From Rhabdothermincola salaria (GTDB lineage: Bacteria > Actinomycetota > Acidimicrobiia > Acidimicrobiales > Acidimicrobilacustridaceae): a DNA stretch of 64,000 nucleotides. The notes beneath the pieces were generated by a model that was not told where the DNA came from, did no database searches, and saw only the letters and a program-made list of their open reading frames with translations. The position numbers and the translations under genes are program-made. The stretch spans positions 496,001 to 560,000 of the forward strand of contig NZ_JAJQXW010000002.1 in NCBI RefSeq assembly GCF_021246445.1, in the 5' to 3' direction. Position 1 is the first letter of the stretch. Each line of letters starts with the position of its first letter. Below, one piece after another: positions 27,235 to 35,555 of this stretch.

Positions 27235-28964
27235 GCCCCCACCCCCTGTGCCGCCTGGGACTCGACGATCTCCTGGTAGGTCGGACAGGTCTCGAGGAGC
27301 TCGGTGTGGGTCCCCAACCCGACCGTGCGGCCCTCCTCCAGCACCAGGATCTGGTCGGCGTCGGCGATGGTGGACACCCGTTGGGCCACCACGATCACGG
27401 TGGCGTCCCGGGTCCAGGGACGCAACGCGGCGCGCAGCCGGGCGTCGGTGGCCAGGTCGAGGGCCGAGAACGAGTCGTCGAACAGGTAGACCTCGGGGCG
27501 GCGGACGAGCGCCCGGGCGATGGCCAGACGCTGGCGTTGCCCGCCCGAGACGTTGCCGCCGCCCTGGGCGATGCGGGCCTCGAGGCCCCCGGCCATGGCC
27601 GCCACGAAGTCGGCGGCCTGGGCCACCTCCAACGCGGCCCACATCTCGTCGTCGGTGGCATCGGGCTTGCCGTAGCGCAGGTTCGACGCCACCGTGCCCG
27701 AGAAGAGGAAGGGCTTCTGGGGCACCAGGCCGACCCGGTCCCAGAGCAGCTGGGTGTCGAGGTCGCGCACGTCCACGCCGTCGAGGAGCACCGCGCCGCC
27801 GGTGACGTCGTAGAGGCGAGGGACCAGGTTGAGCAGCGTGCTCTTGCCCGAGCCGGTGCTGCCGATGACCGCCGTGGTCCGGCCCGGCAGGGAGCGGAAG
27901 CTGACCTCGGAGACCACGGGCTCGGCCGCGCCCGGATAGGAGAAGCTCACGGCGCGGAACTCGACGAGGCCGTGCTCGTCGAGTTGGCGGACCGGCTCGG
28001 CGGCCTGGCGGACCGAGGTGTCGGTGTCGAGGACCTCGACGATGCGCTCGGCGCTGACGGCCGCTCGGGGGGCGAGCAGGGCCACGAACGTCGCCATCAT
28101 GATCGACATCAAGATGATGGTGAAGTAGCTGATGAAGGCGATCATGTCGCCGAGCGAGAGGTCCCCCGAGTCGACCCGGATGGACCCGAACCAGATCACC
28201 CCGACCGTGGAGGCGTTGACCACCAGCATCACCACCGGGAACATCAGCGCCATCAACCGGCCGGCTATCAACGACGTGTGGGTGAGCTTGTCGTTGACGT
28301 CGGCGAAGCGGGCCGACTCCTCGGGCTCGCGCACGAAGGCCCGCACCACCCGCATGCCGGTGATCTGCTCGCGCAGCACCCGGTTCACCCCGTCGATGCG
28401 GGTCTGCATGAGCCGGAACTGCGGGACCATGCGCGAGATGATGAACAGCAGCACCACCAGCAGCGCCGGGATGCTGACGATCAGCAGCGACGACAGGCCC
28501 ACGTCGGTCGTGATGGCCATCACGATGCCGCCGATGGCGATGATGGGGGCGCCGATCGCCATGGTCATGGTCATGACCACGAGCATCTGGACCTGTTGCA
28601 CGTCGTTGGTGATGCGGTTGATCAACGACGGGGCGCCGAGCAGGTCGACCTCTTGTTGGGAGAAGGACGTGACCCGGTGGAAGAGGTCGCGGCGCACGTC
28701 GCGCCCGAAGCCCATGGCCACCCGGGCGCCCACGAACACCGCGGTGATCGAGACCGCGATCTGGGCCAGCGAGACGGCCAGCATCAAGCCGCCCATGCGC
28801 CAGATGTAGTCGGTGTCCCCGGTCAGCACGCCGTCGTCGATGATCAGCGCGTTGATGCGGGGCAGGAACAGGTTGGCCGCGGCCTGCCCGGCCTGGAGGA
28901 GCAGGATCAGCACCAGCAGCCGGCGGTACGGGCGCAGGTGGGTTCGGAGGAGTCGGACGAGCAA
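27231..28964 (-). CDS. ABC exporter half-transporter, subunit 1 of a heterodimer
   Basis: A 577-residue ABC half-exporter: six membrane helices (~15-310), Walker A GSTGSGKST, intact signature VSGGQRQR, Walker B VYLFDDSFSALD and AQRVS at the switch position. In Walker B the catalytic Glu is replaced by Asp (DDS), and the switch His is Gln. This half therefore supplies the degenerate ATP site together with the altered signature of its partner, while the partner's Glu with this half's signature makes the active site. TTG 28964 has GAGGG just upstream and is the best start I can find; no in-frame ATG or GTG sits nearby upstream. It is first in the two-gene operon, with a 4-bp overlap. Confidence 0.92.
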   Translation of the reverse strand: MLVRLLRTHLRPYRRLLVLILLLQAGQAAANLFLPRINALIIDDGVLTGDTDYIWRMGGLMLAVSLAQIAVSITAVFVGARVAMGFGRDVRRDLFHRVTSFSQQEVDLLGAPSLINRITNDVQQVQMLVVMTMTMAIGAPIIAIGGIVMAITTDVGLSSLLIVSIPALLVVLLFIISRMVPQFRLMQTRIDGVNRVLREQITGMRVVRAFVREPEESARFADVNDKLTHTSLIAGRLMALMFPVVMLVVNASTVGVIWFGSIRVDSGDLSLGDMIAFISYFTIILMSIMMATFVALLAPRAAVSAERIVEVLDTDTSVRQAAEPVRQLDEHGLVEFRAVSFSYPGAAEPVVSEVSFRSLPGRTTAVIGSTGSGKSTLLNLVPRLYDVTGGAVLLDGVDVRDLDTQLLWDRVGLVPQKPFLFSGTVASNLRYGKPDATDDEMWAALEVAQAADFVAAMAGGLEARIAQGGGNVSGGQRQRLAIARALVRRPEVYLFDDSFSALDLATDARLRAALRPWTRDATVIVVAQRVSTIADADQILVLEEGRTVGLGTHTELLETCPTYQEIVESQAAQGVGA

Positions 28965-29150
28965 GAGGCCCTCGCGCGGATGGTGGATCGACGTGCGGTG
29001 CGGGCGAGCCGTGGCGGTTCCGACACCTTCTGTTCACCATTCTCCCTCGTTCGGCGCCGTGGTGCGTCAACCGGCCGCTCCGCGGGTCTGCGCCCCTCGG
29101 TGCCGAGCGTCGTGGTCGCCCGAGGTGCGGGCGGTGGGCGCCGGGTGCGC

Positions 29151-30965
29151 TCAGTCGCCGGCCGGGGGCACCATCACGATCGCGAGGGGCACCCCGTCGC
29201 GCTGCAGCTCGTCCCGGCGCGCCACCAGGTCGGGGTCGACCCCGGGGGTCACGGTCGCCTCCCAGAGGCCGTTGCCGTCGTCGAGGACGGCGACCAGGTC
29301 GTCGCGCCCGGCCGCCAGCAACTGGGCTCGCAGCGTCGCGGTGACCTCCGCCCGTTCTTCGGCCAACGACGGGGGGAGGGGATCCCATCGGGCGATGGCC
29401 ACGGCGTCGGGTCGGGCCAGGGCCTCGTCGATGGTGGGCCCGGTGGCCACGACGAGCTCCGGGGTGCCCGGTGGCGCGGGCTCGGAGCGCTGGGTTCCGA
29501 ACTTGTGGCGCTGCTCGGGCGGGGTGCGCACCTCGATGCCGGCATCGTCGAGGACGGCGGTGACGGCGTCGGTGAGCCACCCGGCGAGCGGCCCGGTGCC
29601 CGACAGGGTGACGCTGTCGACGTCGTCGTCGCGGAGCGCCGCGACCATGGGATCGGACACGGAGAGGATCGCCGGCACGAAGTCACCGTTGGGCACGGCG
29701 TCCCGGTCGATGGCCCGCACCGTGGACAGACCGGCCGGGACGACGACCACCAGCGAGGCGGCGGCCAGCACCACCGGTACCCGGAACCGGTCGGGCAGGG
29801 CGCCCCACAGCGTGAGGGCCACCGCCACGGTGCCGAGCATGGCGATGATCCACCACCACCGAAGGAGGTAGTCGAAGGGCTCCCCGGTGAGGCGTGCGAC
29901 CGACACCCAGCCGAGCAGGGTGGCGAGGGCGACCACGCCGAGCAACCGCAGGGCGGTGGTGCACTCCCGCCAGACCGCGAGGGCGACGGTGGCGACGGCG
30001 ACGGCGATCGGCCCCAGCAGGGCAACCGCTTCTCGGCCCCGCGTGCCGCCGCCCACCGGGTTGGTGGGCTCAGCCCCGCCGAGCCAGGGCGGACGCCAAC
30101 CGGCCAGCTCGCGGCTCGTGATCTCGACGGCCGGGCCCCAACCGAGGGGCTCATCGGAGCCGCTGGTGAAGTGCTCGGCGAGGTCGACGGCGTTGCCGAC
30201 GCCGAAGAGCTGGTCGAGCAGCACCGGGATCCAGGCGATCGCGAGGATCAGGGCGGGCACCGCCCACCACCGCTCGCCGCGCCGCTGCCGCGCGGTCGCC
30301 ACCACGGCGAGGCCCAGGAGCCCGGCCACCAGCACCCCGAAGCCCACGTGGGCCTGCACGATGTACGAACCGGCGGCGACGGCGATCGCCAAGCCGGCGC
30401 GGTCGCCGTCGACCGCCGCCCAGGTGGCCACCACGACGACGCCGAAGGGCAGCAGCGTCAACCAGGGGTTCCAGGGGTCCCACAGCTGCCCGGCGGGGAG
30501 GTTGGCGGCGAGCACGGCGACACCGGCCGAGAGCAGGGCGACGGCGGCCAGCCCGCCGCGACGCCAGGCCAACCAGAGCATGGCGGAGGCGGCGCCCAGG
30601 TTGACGGCGGCGGCGGCGGTGAGCAGACCCCACGGGTTCGAGCCGAGCAGGCGGTAGGGGCCGGCCAGGAGCCAGAAGAACCAGGGGCCGGGATGGTTCC
30701 ACCCGTAGCGGGAGTAGGGGCCGAGCAGGGGGGTGAGGGTGGTTCCGACGTCGCGTGTGCGCAGCTCGATGACGGCCCAGTCGCCGGCGGCCCGCCAGTC
30801 GATGCCGATGCTCGCGGCCGTCGTGACGGCCAAGGGGGCGAGGGCCAGCAGGGCCACGATCCATGCCGCGGTGCGCTCGTGGCGGGCCCACCGCCGAGGG
30901 GCGAGGACGTCACCCGAGCGCCCGGACGGGACGGTCGCGTCGACGGCGAGGGCATCGGTGGGCAC
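29151..30965 (-). CDS. Polytopic membrane protein (possible GT-C-type glycosyltransferase)
   Basis: A 604-residue integral membrane protein. About ten hydrophobic segments span residues ~40-430, followed by a ~170-residue soluble C-terminal domain. The first extracytoplasmic loop contains RYGWNHPGPWFFWLLAGPYR, which recalls the D/E-containing first loop and aromatic-rich helix of GT-C lipid-linked glycosyltransferases, but I cannot place the catalytic Asp with confidence. GTG 30965 is preceded by a TAGCGT -10-like box at 8 nt, indicating leaderless expression; the frame remains open upstream but without sense. It lies 186 bp upstream of the ABC exporter pair on the same strand, so co-function with the exporter in envelope assembly is possible. 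Confidence 0.7.
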   Translation of the reverse strand: MPTDALAVDATVPSGRSGDVLAPRRWARHERTAAWIVALLALAPLAVTTAASIGIDWRAAGDWAVIELRTRDVGTTLTPLLGPYSRYGWNHPGPWFFWLLAGPYRLLGSNPWGLLTAAAAVNLGAASAMLWLAWRRGGLAAVALLSAGVAVLAANLPAGQLWDPWNPWLTLLPFGVVVVATWAAVDGDRAGLAIAVAAGSYIVQAHVGFGVLVAGLLGLAVVATARQRRGERWWAVPALILAIAWIPVLLDQLFGVGNAVDLAEHFTSGSDEPLGWGPAVEITSRELAGWRPPWLGGAEPTNPVGGGTRGREAVALLGPIAVAVATVALAVWRECTTALRLLGVVALATLLGWVSVARLTGEPFDYLLRWWWIIAMLGTVAVALTLWGALPDRFRVPVVLAAASLVVVVPAGLSTVRAIDRDAVPNGDFVPAILSVSDPMVAALRDDDVDSVTLSGTGPLAGWLTDAVTAVLDDAGIEVRTPPEQRHKFGTQRSEPAPPGTPELVVATGPTIDEALARPDAVAIARWDPLPPSLAEERAEVTATLRAQLLAAGRDDLVAVLDDGNGLWEATVTPGVDPDLVARRDELQRDGVPLAIVMVPPAGD

Positions 30966-30973
30966 GGCGGACG

Positions 30974-30979
30974 ACGCTA
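30974..30979 (-). promoter_or_regulatory. -10 box TAGCGT, leaderless promoter of the membrane-protein gene
   Basis: On the minus strand TAGCGT lies exactly 8 nt before GTG 30965, within GTTAGCGT. No Shine-Dalgarno sequence is present, so the box decides the start. Confidence 0.5.
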
Positions 30980-31107
30980 ACGCCGCCCGCTGTCGTCCTC
31001 GGCGCGGCGGACCTCGACGTACCGTGCGCCGCGCGACGCCGGGCGCGTGGCAGGCTGCCGCTCCCCCGCCGGCGGCCGAGCCGGTCCCGATCCGAACGGA
31101 GAGACGG

Positions 31108-31620
31108 ATGTCGAGAGGCGACGAAGCGGCCCTGGCCGCGGAGGCCACCCGGGTGCTGACGGCGGCCCGCCCCGGTGACGACGAGGTGCTGGCGGCCGGG
31201 GTGTTCGGCCTGCAGGATCTGATGTGGGCCCAGGTCGGGGGCGGCACGGTCGGAGCCCTCGGGGGTGACCTCGTGGCCGGCACGGCCGGGATGGCGGTCG
31301 GGGCTGCCCTGGGGGGCTACGCGGCCAAGCTGGCGGCCTGCAAGGCCGAGGGCATCACCCTGCAGCTGCTGGTGGCGGTCACCCCGTCCACCATCCACGT
31401 GCTCAACCGCGACCCCGATGGCGAGCTCGAGCCGGTGGTGGCCAGCTTCCCGCGCTCGTCGACCGAGGTGCAGATCACCAAGTTCGGGCTCTCCCGCCTG
31501 GTGCGCCTCCACGATCGGGACAGCGATGTGGCGATGACCCTGCACGGCACGGCCGCGCCCTTCCTGGCACAGTCGAAGCCGGACGCCGTCGTGTTGCACC
31601 TGTTGGCCGCCTCCGAGTGA
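31108..31620 (+). CDS. Hypothetical protein with glycine-rich hydrophobic segment
   Basis: A 170-residue protein of no family I recognise. The ATG has a GGAGAGA ribosome site. Residues ~36-70 are Gly/Ala-rich and hydrophobic (VGALGGDLVAGTAGMAVGAA), too Gly-rich to be sure of membrane insertion. The C-terminal half is alternating beta-like (LQLLVAVTPSTIHVLNRD, then SSTEVQITKFG), recalling small PH-like or WD-like folds that act on nucleotide or lipid, but no motif proves this. Divergent from the membrane protein at 30965, convergent with the iron-enzyme gene downstream. Cytoplasmic by default. Confidence 0.7.
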   Translation: MSRGDEAALAAEATRVLTAARPGDDEVLAAGVFGLQDLMWAQVGGGTVGALGGDLVAGTAGMAVGAALGGYAAKLAACKAEGITLQLLVAVTPSTIHVLNRDPDGELEPVVASFPRSSTEVQITKFGLSRLVRLHDRDSDVAMTLHGTAAPFLAQSKPDAVVLHLLAASE

Positions 31621-31724
31621 TCCGGGGCTCAGGGCGACCCGAGCAGCGGCGCGGCGCCTCGCAGGGCCCAGCCGGCCGCACCTGGTCACGACCGCCCGAC
31701 CGGCACCCGGCCGCGACGGAGGGT

Positions 31725-32867
31725 TCAGGCTGACCCGGCGACCGCGGCTCCCGGGTCCAACGTGGTGGCGCGGGCGGCACCGGCGACCTCCGGGTGCCCG
31801 GAGCCGTGTCGGTGAGGGGCTCCCAGCGGGATCCGCAAGCTCGAGCGGCCTCGGTCCCAGGCGGTTCGGAGGTGCTCGGCCAGCCGGCGCTCGACGAGGT
31901 CGAGCGCGGCGGCGCCGAAGACGATCTCGGCACCGCAGCCGGGGTCCTGGGCGAGGAGGCCCCCCACGAGGTGGTTGCGGGCCAGGGGCCCGTGGTGGTC
32001 GTCGGCCTGGACGTGCACGTCGAAGAAGCGTCGGGCCTCGGGTCCGAGGGCCAGACGGTCGCACAGCTCGGCGTAGCGGCCCATGGGCCCGACCGACGTC
32101 ATCTCGAACAGGGCCAGGTGCCCGGCGAGGGCGGGGACGAGCCGGCGGGCCGAACCCAGGTGCGAGATCAGGTTGGTCGTGGCCAGGGTGACCGCGGGGA
32201 CGTGGTCGACCCAGGCCCCGTAGGCGTCGTCGAGGCCGGCGGAGCGCAGGGTGGCGGCGAAGAGGTCGGCGTGTGCCTGCCCGGGCCGCCCCTCCCCGTA
32301 CTCGTCGCTCTGGATCTCGACCATGGCCGCCTTGGGCAGCCCGGCCAGCCGGGGCAACCCCCAGCTGTGGGGGTCGGCCTCTTTGGACTGGTAGGGGGCC
32401 CGGTGGGCCAGGAACTCGAGGAACCAGTCGAGGCGTTCGGCGGCCAGCAGGTGGGCCGACAGGGAGGGGCCGTCGCCGCCGCTGGTGAGCTCGTCGAGGT
32501 AGCGCAGCGGATCGGTGCCGGCCGCGGCGGTGAGCTCCCGCAGGGCCCCTTCGATCTGTCCGCCGAGGTCGCGCCGGAGCTCGAAGGTCGTGGTGCTCTC
32601 CTCCCACCCCGGGTGCACGCCGGCGAAGCCCCGGTAGGACAGCTCCCAGCAGCAGTAGAGGGCGAGCTGCAGGTCATCGTCGCTCAGAGGGTCGTCGACC
32701 GCGAGCGAGGGGAGCGGGGGGAGCGCGCCGTTCGGTGGGTGGCCCAGCCAGAGCTCGAACAGCGAGGCGGTGAGCGGTCCGCGGGGCGCAGGCAAGCGGG
32801 CCGGTCGGGCCGGGGCCGACGGTCGCGTCGGGTCCGACAGAGCTGAGGGGAGATGGGCGTCCGCCAC
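31725..32867 (-). CDS. Iron-containing redox enzyme, haem-oxygenase-like fold
   Basis: A 380-residue protein of the iron-containing redox (haem-oxygenase-like diiron) family. Landmark segments are ALYCCWELSYRGF, HRAPYQSKEADPHSWGLPRL, KAAMVEIQSDEYGEG, EMTSVGPMGRYA and RRFFDVHVQADDHH. These supply the Glu, Asp and His residues that bind a non-haem di-iron cofactor in family members oxidising fatty acids or amino-acid derivatives. GTG 32867 has AGGAGG at 5 nt and is preferred over the in-frame GTG at 32888. The ~35 residues after the start are Pro/Arg-rich and variable; the C-terminal ~40 are also poorly ordered. Substrate unknown. It is convergent with the preceding hypothetical gene. Confidence 0.8.
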   Translation of the reverse strand: MADAHLPSALSDPTRPSAPARPARLPAPRGPLTASLFELWLGHPPNGALPPLPSLAVDDPLSDDDLQLALYCCWELSYRGFAGVHPGWEESTTTFELRRDLGGQIEGALRELTAAAGTDPLRYLDELTSGGDGPSLSAHLLAAERLDWFLEFLAHRAPYQSKEADPHSWGLPRLAGLPKAAMVEIQSDEYGEGRPGQAHADLFAATLRSAGLDDAYGAWVDHVPAVTLATTNLISHLGSARRLVPALAGHLALFEMTSVGPMGRYAELCDRLALGPEARRFFDVHVQADDHHGPLARNHLVGGLLAQDPGCGAEIVFGAAALDLVERRLAEHLRTAWDRGRSSLRIPLGAPHRHGSGHPEVAGAARATTLDPGAAVAGSA

Positions 32868-32992
32868 GAGGCCTCCTGGGAGTGGCACGCCGCTCTCCTA
32901 CCCCGGCTCGGACGTCGGGGGACCTGGGTGCAGGCGGTGCGTCGGACGGGTCCGATCGATGCCCTCGATCGCGGATGTGACCAAAGGCCCCA

Positions 32993-33023
32993 CAGATCGT
33001 GTGTAGGCCGCCACGGATCGTGT
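32993..33023 (+). promoter_or_regulatory. Direct repeat C(A/G)GATCGTGT upstream of the CAP-domain gene
   Basis: CAGATCGTGT (32993-33002) and CGGATCGTGT (33014-33023) are 21 bp apart, two helical turns, in the 5' region of the CAP gene. A regulator site is possible. GC-rich hairpins follow at 33040-33080, but I could not match them to a known riboswitch. Confidence 0.28.
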
Positions 33024-33096
33024 CGATACCTCAGGTACACCACGGGCCGCAAGGGCCCGGGACACGAAGTCCGAATCCCGCCCGAGGAGGCCGGTC

Positions 33097-33573
33097 ATGG
33101 CTGCTCCCACAACCACCACCACCACGAAGCGCTCACCGCACCGCCGCACCGTCCGCACCGCCGCTGCTGCGGCCGGCGTGGCCCTGCTGCTCGGCCTGGG
33201 TGCCGCGTGCACCCCCGAGGCCAACCACGCCGCCAACCTGGTCAACCAGACGAGGGCCTCCAACGGCCTCCCGGCGCTGCAGTTCAACACCATGCTCTAC
33301 CTGAAGGCTCAGGGCTGGGCCGGGCACATGGCCAGCCAGGGCCGTCTGTCGCACTCGCGGCTGGCCGATGCCAACTGGTCGACCACCTGGACCAAGCTGG
33401 GCGAGAACGTCGGTGTGGCCTACAGCATCGAGGGCGTCCACAACGCCTTCATGAACTCGCCGACGCACAAGGCCAACATCGTGGACCGCACCTACAACAA
33501 GATCGGCACCGGCGTGCACGTCAGCGCCGACGGGCGGGTCTGGGTCGTCCAGGAGTTCATGCACGAGTGGTGA
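33097..33573 (+). CDS. Secreted CAP/SCP-domain protein
   Basis: A 158-residue exported protein with a basic N-terminus (KRSPHRRTVR), a hydrophobic segment (~20-36) and Cys38 in LGLGAACTP, which could be a weak lipobox or lie just past a normal signal cleavage site. Residues ~45-156 are a CAP domain: LVNQTRASNGLPALQFN, then HMASQGRLSHS, GENVG, NSPTHKANIVD and a final VWVVQEF strand, as in bacterial YkwD-type proteins. The ribosome site GAGGAGG precedes the ATG. A perfect terminator hairpin follows. Bacterial CAP proteins are exported, but their biochemical role is poorly defined. Confidence 0.88.
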   Translation: MAAPTTTTTTKRSPHRRTVRTAAAAAGVALLLGLGAACTPEANHAANLVNQTRASNGLPALQFNTMLYLKAQGWAGHMASQGRLSHSRLADANWSTTWTKLGENVGVAYSIEGVHNAFMNSPTHKANIVDRTYNKIGTGVHVSADGRVWVVQEFMHEW

Positions 33574-33596
33574 GCGACTGACCGGCTTCCACCACG

Positions 33597-33625
33597 ACCG
33601 CCGCCCCCGTCGAGGGGGCGGCGGT
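33597..33625. terminator. Perfect 12-bp bidirectional terminator hairpin
   Basis: ACCGCCGCCCCC (33597-33608) and GGGGGCGGCGGT (33614-33625) pair perfectly around the 5-nt loop GTCGA. It lies midway between the CAP gene stop (33573) and the oppositely oriented cupredoxin gene stop (33643). Confidence 0.85.
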
Positions 33626-33642
33626 GTCGCGTTCGGGAGAGG

Positions 33643-34032
33643 TCACTGCACGACGATCTCGCCGGTCATGCCCTCGCCGCTGTGGATGGCGCAGAAGTAG
33701 GGATGGGTGCCGGGCTCGTCGAAGGTGACGTCCACGCTCTCGCCCTGGGCGAGATCGTGGTCGAAGTCGTCGGCGGGCTCGTCCCTCGTCCCTGCGGTCA
33801 CCGTGTGGGTGGTGTCGTCGAGGTTCTCGAAGGTGACGGTGGTGCCCGCCTCCACCTCCAGCGGGTCGGGGCTGAAGATGAAGGTGTCGATGGTGACCTC
33901 TGCGACGGTCGTCGCCGAGTCGTCACCGGTGGTGGCGTCGGTGGAGGTGGCGTCATCGGATGCGCACCCACCGAGGCCGATGGCCGCGACCAGGAAGGTC
34001 GCGGCCATCGAACGCTTCAGCAGCGGCGTCAT
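33643..34032 (-). CDS. Cupredoxin (blue-copper) lipoprotein
   Basis: A 129-residue lipoprotein. The signal peptide ends in the lipobox LGGC (Cys23), followed by a Thr/Asp/Ser-rich linker and a small cupredoxin domain (~45-129). The copper ligands are all visible: His76 (TTHTVTAG), Cys114 and His117 (YFCAIHSG) and Met122 (GEGMTGEI). It is a plastocyanin/amicyanin-like single-electron carrier or copper-binding protein on the outer face of the membrane. Its ATG shares one base with the stop of the upstream gene (TGATG), so translation is coupled to the duplicated-domain lipoprotein, implying a joint task, probably with copper or redox. Confidence 0.87.
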   Translation of the reverse strand: MTPLLKRSMAATFLVAAIGLGGCASDDATSTDATTGDDSATTVAEVTIDTFIFSPDPLEVEAGTTVTFENLDDTTHTVTAGTRDEPADDFDHDLAQGESVDVTFDEPGTHPYFCAIHSGEGMTGEIVVQ

Positions 34033-35306
34033 CAGCTACCGAACTGGTCGGGCATCTGGGCCACGATCGCCCCGGACAGGGCCTGGGCGGTGGAGGGCAT
34101 GTGCTGCGCCGCGGTCCGCAGCTCCGGGAACACCTCGGGGCTGCCGGCGACGAGGGCGTCGATGGCGGCGACGAGGGTGTCGATGTGCATCTGCAGGTTC
34201 TCGGAGGTGGTCTCGGCGGCGAGCTCGCCGTCGGTGGCGCTGTCGATGAACGCCGCGAACTCGTCCTTGTAGCTGTCGAGCTCGGCCTTGGCCTCGTCGG
34301 CGGCAGCCTGGTCGCCACCGGCGGAGGCGGCGGTGTAGTCGACGAACATGGTGATGTGGTCACGCCACAGGGCGAGGAACTGCTCTCCGGCTTCGTCGCC
34401 GTAGATGCCGGCGATGGCTTCGGACAGGGCCACCGAGTTGGCGTCGAGGGTCTCGACGGCGGCCGTGGTGGAGGGGGCCTCGAGGCCGTCGCCCACCGCG
34501 GTGCTGATGGCGATGCCCGCCAGGTAGACGTGCTCCTGGAGCAGCGCGGTCAGCCCGGCCCGCAGCTCGGCGGCGGGGGCGTCGACCTCACCGTCGAACT
34601 CGTCGGGCATCTGGGTCACGATCGCCCCGGACAGGGCCGCAGCCGTGGTGGACATGTGCCCGGCGGCCGTCTGCAGCAGGCCGAAGGCCTCGGGGCTGCC
34701 GGCGACGACGGCGTCGATGGCGGCGACGAGGGTGTCGATGTGCATCTGCAGGTTCTCGGAGGTGGTCTCGGCGGCGAGCTCGCCGTCGGTGGCGCTGTCG
34801 ATGAACGCCGCGAACTCGTCCTTGTAGCTGTCGAGCTCGGCCTTGGCCTCGTCGGCGGCAGCCTGGTCGCCACCGGCGGAGGCGGCGGTGTAGTCGACGA
34901 ACATGGTGATGTGGTCACGCCACAGGGCGAGGAACTGCTCTCCGGCTTCGTCGCCGTAGATGCCGGCGATGGCTTCGGACAGGGCCACCGAGTTGGCGTC
35001 GAGGGTCTCGACGGCGGCCGTGGTGGAGGGGGCCTCGAGGCCGTCGCCCACCGCGGTGCTGATGGCGATGCCCGCCAGGTAGACGTGCTCCTGGAGCAGG
35101 TTGGTGAGGGCGCTGCGCAACTCCGACGCACCCGTGTCGATGCCCATGGGCAAGGCGTCCATGTCCATCCCGTCCATCGTGGTGCTGCTCTCGCTGGCCA
35201 CCGTGGTGGTGGTGCTGGCGGCGTCGTCGCTCTCGCTGGCGCACGCGGCGCCGACCAGGGACAGGGCGGCTGCGACGCCGACGATTCGTAGACCGTTTCG
35301 CTTCAT
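34032..35306 (-). CDS. Lipoprotein with two near-identical helical domains
   Basis: A 424-residue lipoprotein: signal peptide with lipobox VGAAC, a Thr/Ser linker, a Met-rich patch (TTMDGMDMDALPMG) and two ~170-residue helical domains (LLQEHVYLAGIAISTAV..., LWRDHITMFVDYTAA...) joined by a short linker. Over ~137 residues the copies are almost identical. I do not know the name of this domain, but its EHV, YGDEAG and RDHI spacing recalls a widespread small four-helix protein of unknown role. ATG 35306 has GGAGGATC about 8 nt upstream and is preferred over an in-frame upstream start. The Met-rich patch and coupling to a cupredoxin hint at copper handling; inference only. Confidence 0.78.
   Translation of the reverse strand: MKRNGLRIVGVAAALSLVGAACASESDDAASTTTTVASESSTTMDGMDMDALPMGIDTGASELRSALTNLLQEHVYLAGIAISTAVGDGLEAPSTTAAVETLDANSVALSEAIAGIYGDEAGEQFLALWRDHITMFVDYTAASAGGDQAAADEAKAELDSYKDEFAAFIDSATDGELAAETTSENLQMHIDTLVAAIDAVVAGSPEAFGLLQTAAGHMSTTAAALSGAIVTQMPDEFDGEVDAPAAELRAGLTALLQEHVYLAGIAISTAVGDGLEAPSTTAAVETLDANSVALSEAIAGIYGDEAGEQFLALWRDHITMFVDYTAASAGGDQAAADEAKAELDSYKDEFAAFIDSATDGELAAETTSENLQMHIDTLVAAIDALVAGSPEVFPELRTAAQHMPSTAQALSGAIVAQMPDQFGS
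34133..34544. repeat. 412-bp direct repeat, copy A
   Basis: Matches 34688-35099 at a 555-bp offset (185 codons, in frame). I found one base difference by eye. It encodes most of the second helical domain of the lipoprotein. Such identity, including third codon positions, means very recent duplication or gene conversion. Confidence 0.92.
34688..35099. repeat. 412-bp direct repeat, copy B
   Basis: Partner of the repeat at 34133-34544; it encodes most of the first helical domain of the same lipoprotein. Confidence 0.92.
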
Positions 35307-35324
35307 GGGGTGATCCTCCGTGTT

Positions 35325-35333
35325 GGGGGGGGG
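35325..35333. repeat. Run of nine G upstream of the duplicated lipoprotein gene
   Basis: A homopolymer of nine G (nine C on the coding strand) lies about 18 bp upstream of ATG 35306, just outside the ribosome site. Its length may vary by slippage and could alter spacing in the 5' region. Confidence 0.7.
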
Positions 35334-35525
35334 CTTTGGTCCCACTCCGCGGCCACCGGAGGATCCGGATCACGAGATCGAGCGTGGACCCCGAGAGGTC
35401 TCCTGCGGCCTCCTCTGTCCATCGGGGCATCGCCGCAGACCGTCGGCCTTCACGGGCGACGTCGATGCCACGCACCGTCGAGCGGTGCCGTGCCATCGGT
35501 CGCGAGGGGCGCCTCCGGATCGGCA

Positions 35526-35543
35526 CTGCCCCGCAGGAGGCAG
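35526..35543 (-). terminator. Weak hairpin after the ABC1 kinase gene
   Basis: CTGCC (35526-35530) and GGCAG (35539-35543) flank an 8-nt loop 13 bp beyond the kinase stop. Short stem, no U-tract. The remaining intergenic stretch down to 35334 shows nothing else I can name. Confidence 0.25.
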
Positions 35544-35555
35544 CTCCAACCTCTT

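Noticed and set aside
28965-29150. Possible small gene between the exporter and membrane-protein genes
   Set aside because: No frame with a credible start and ribosome site on either strand; treated as a 5' region of the exporter operon.
33024-33096. GC-rich hairpins and TCCGAATCCCG before the CAP gene, recalling the c-di-AMP riboswitch upstream of actinobacterial wall hydrolases
   Set aside because: I could not find the 5' conserved part (GGTGAAT-type) nor a matching pairing scheme; only isolated similarity remains. A covariance-model search with the ydaO/yuaA family would decide.
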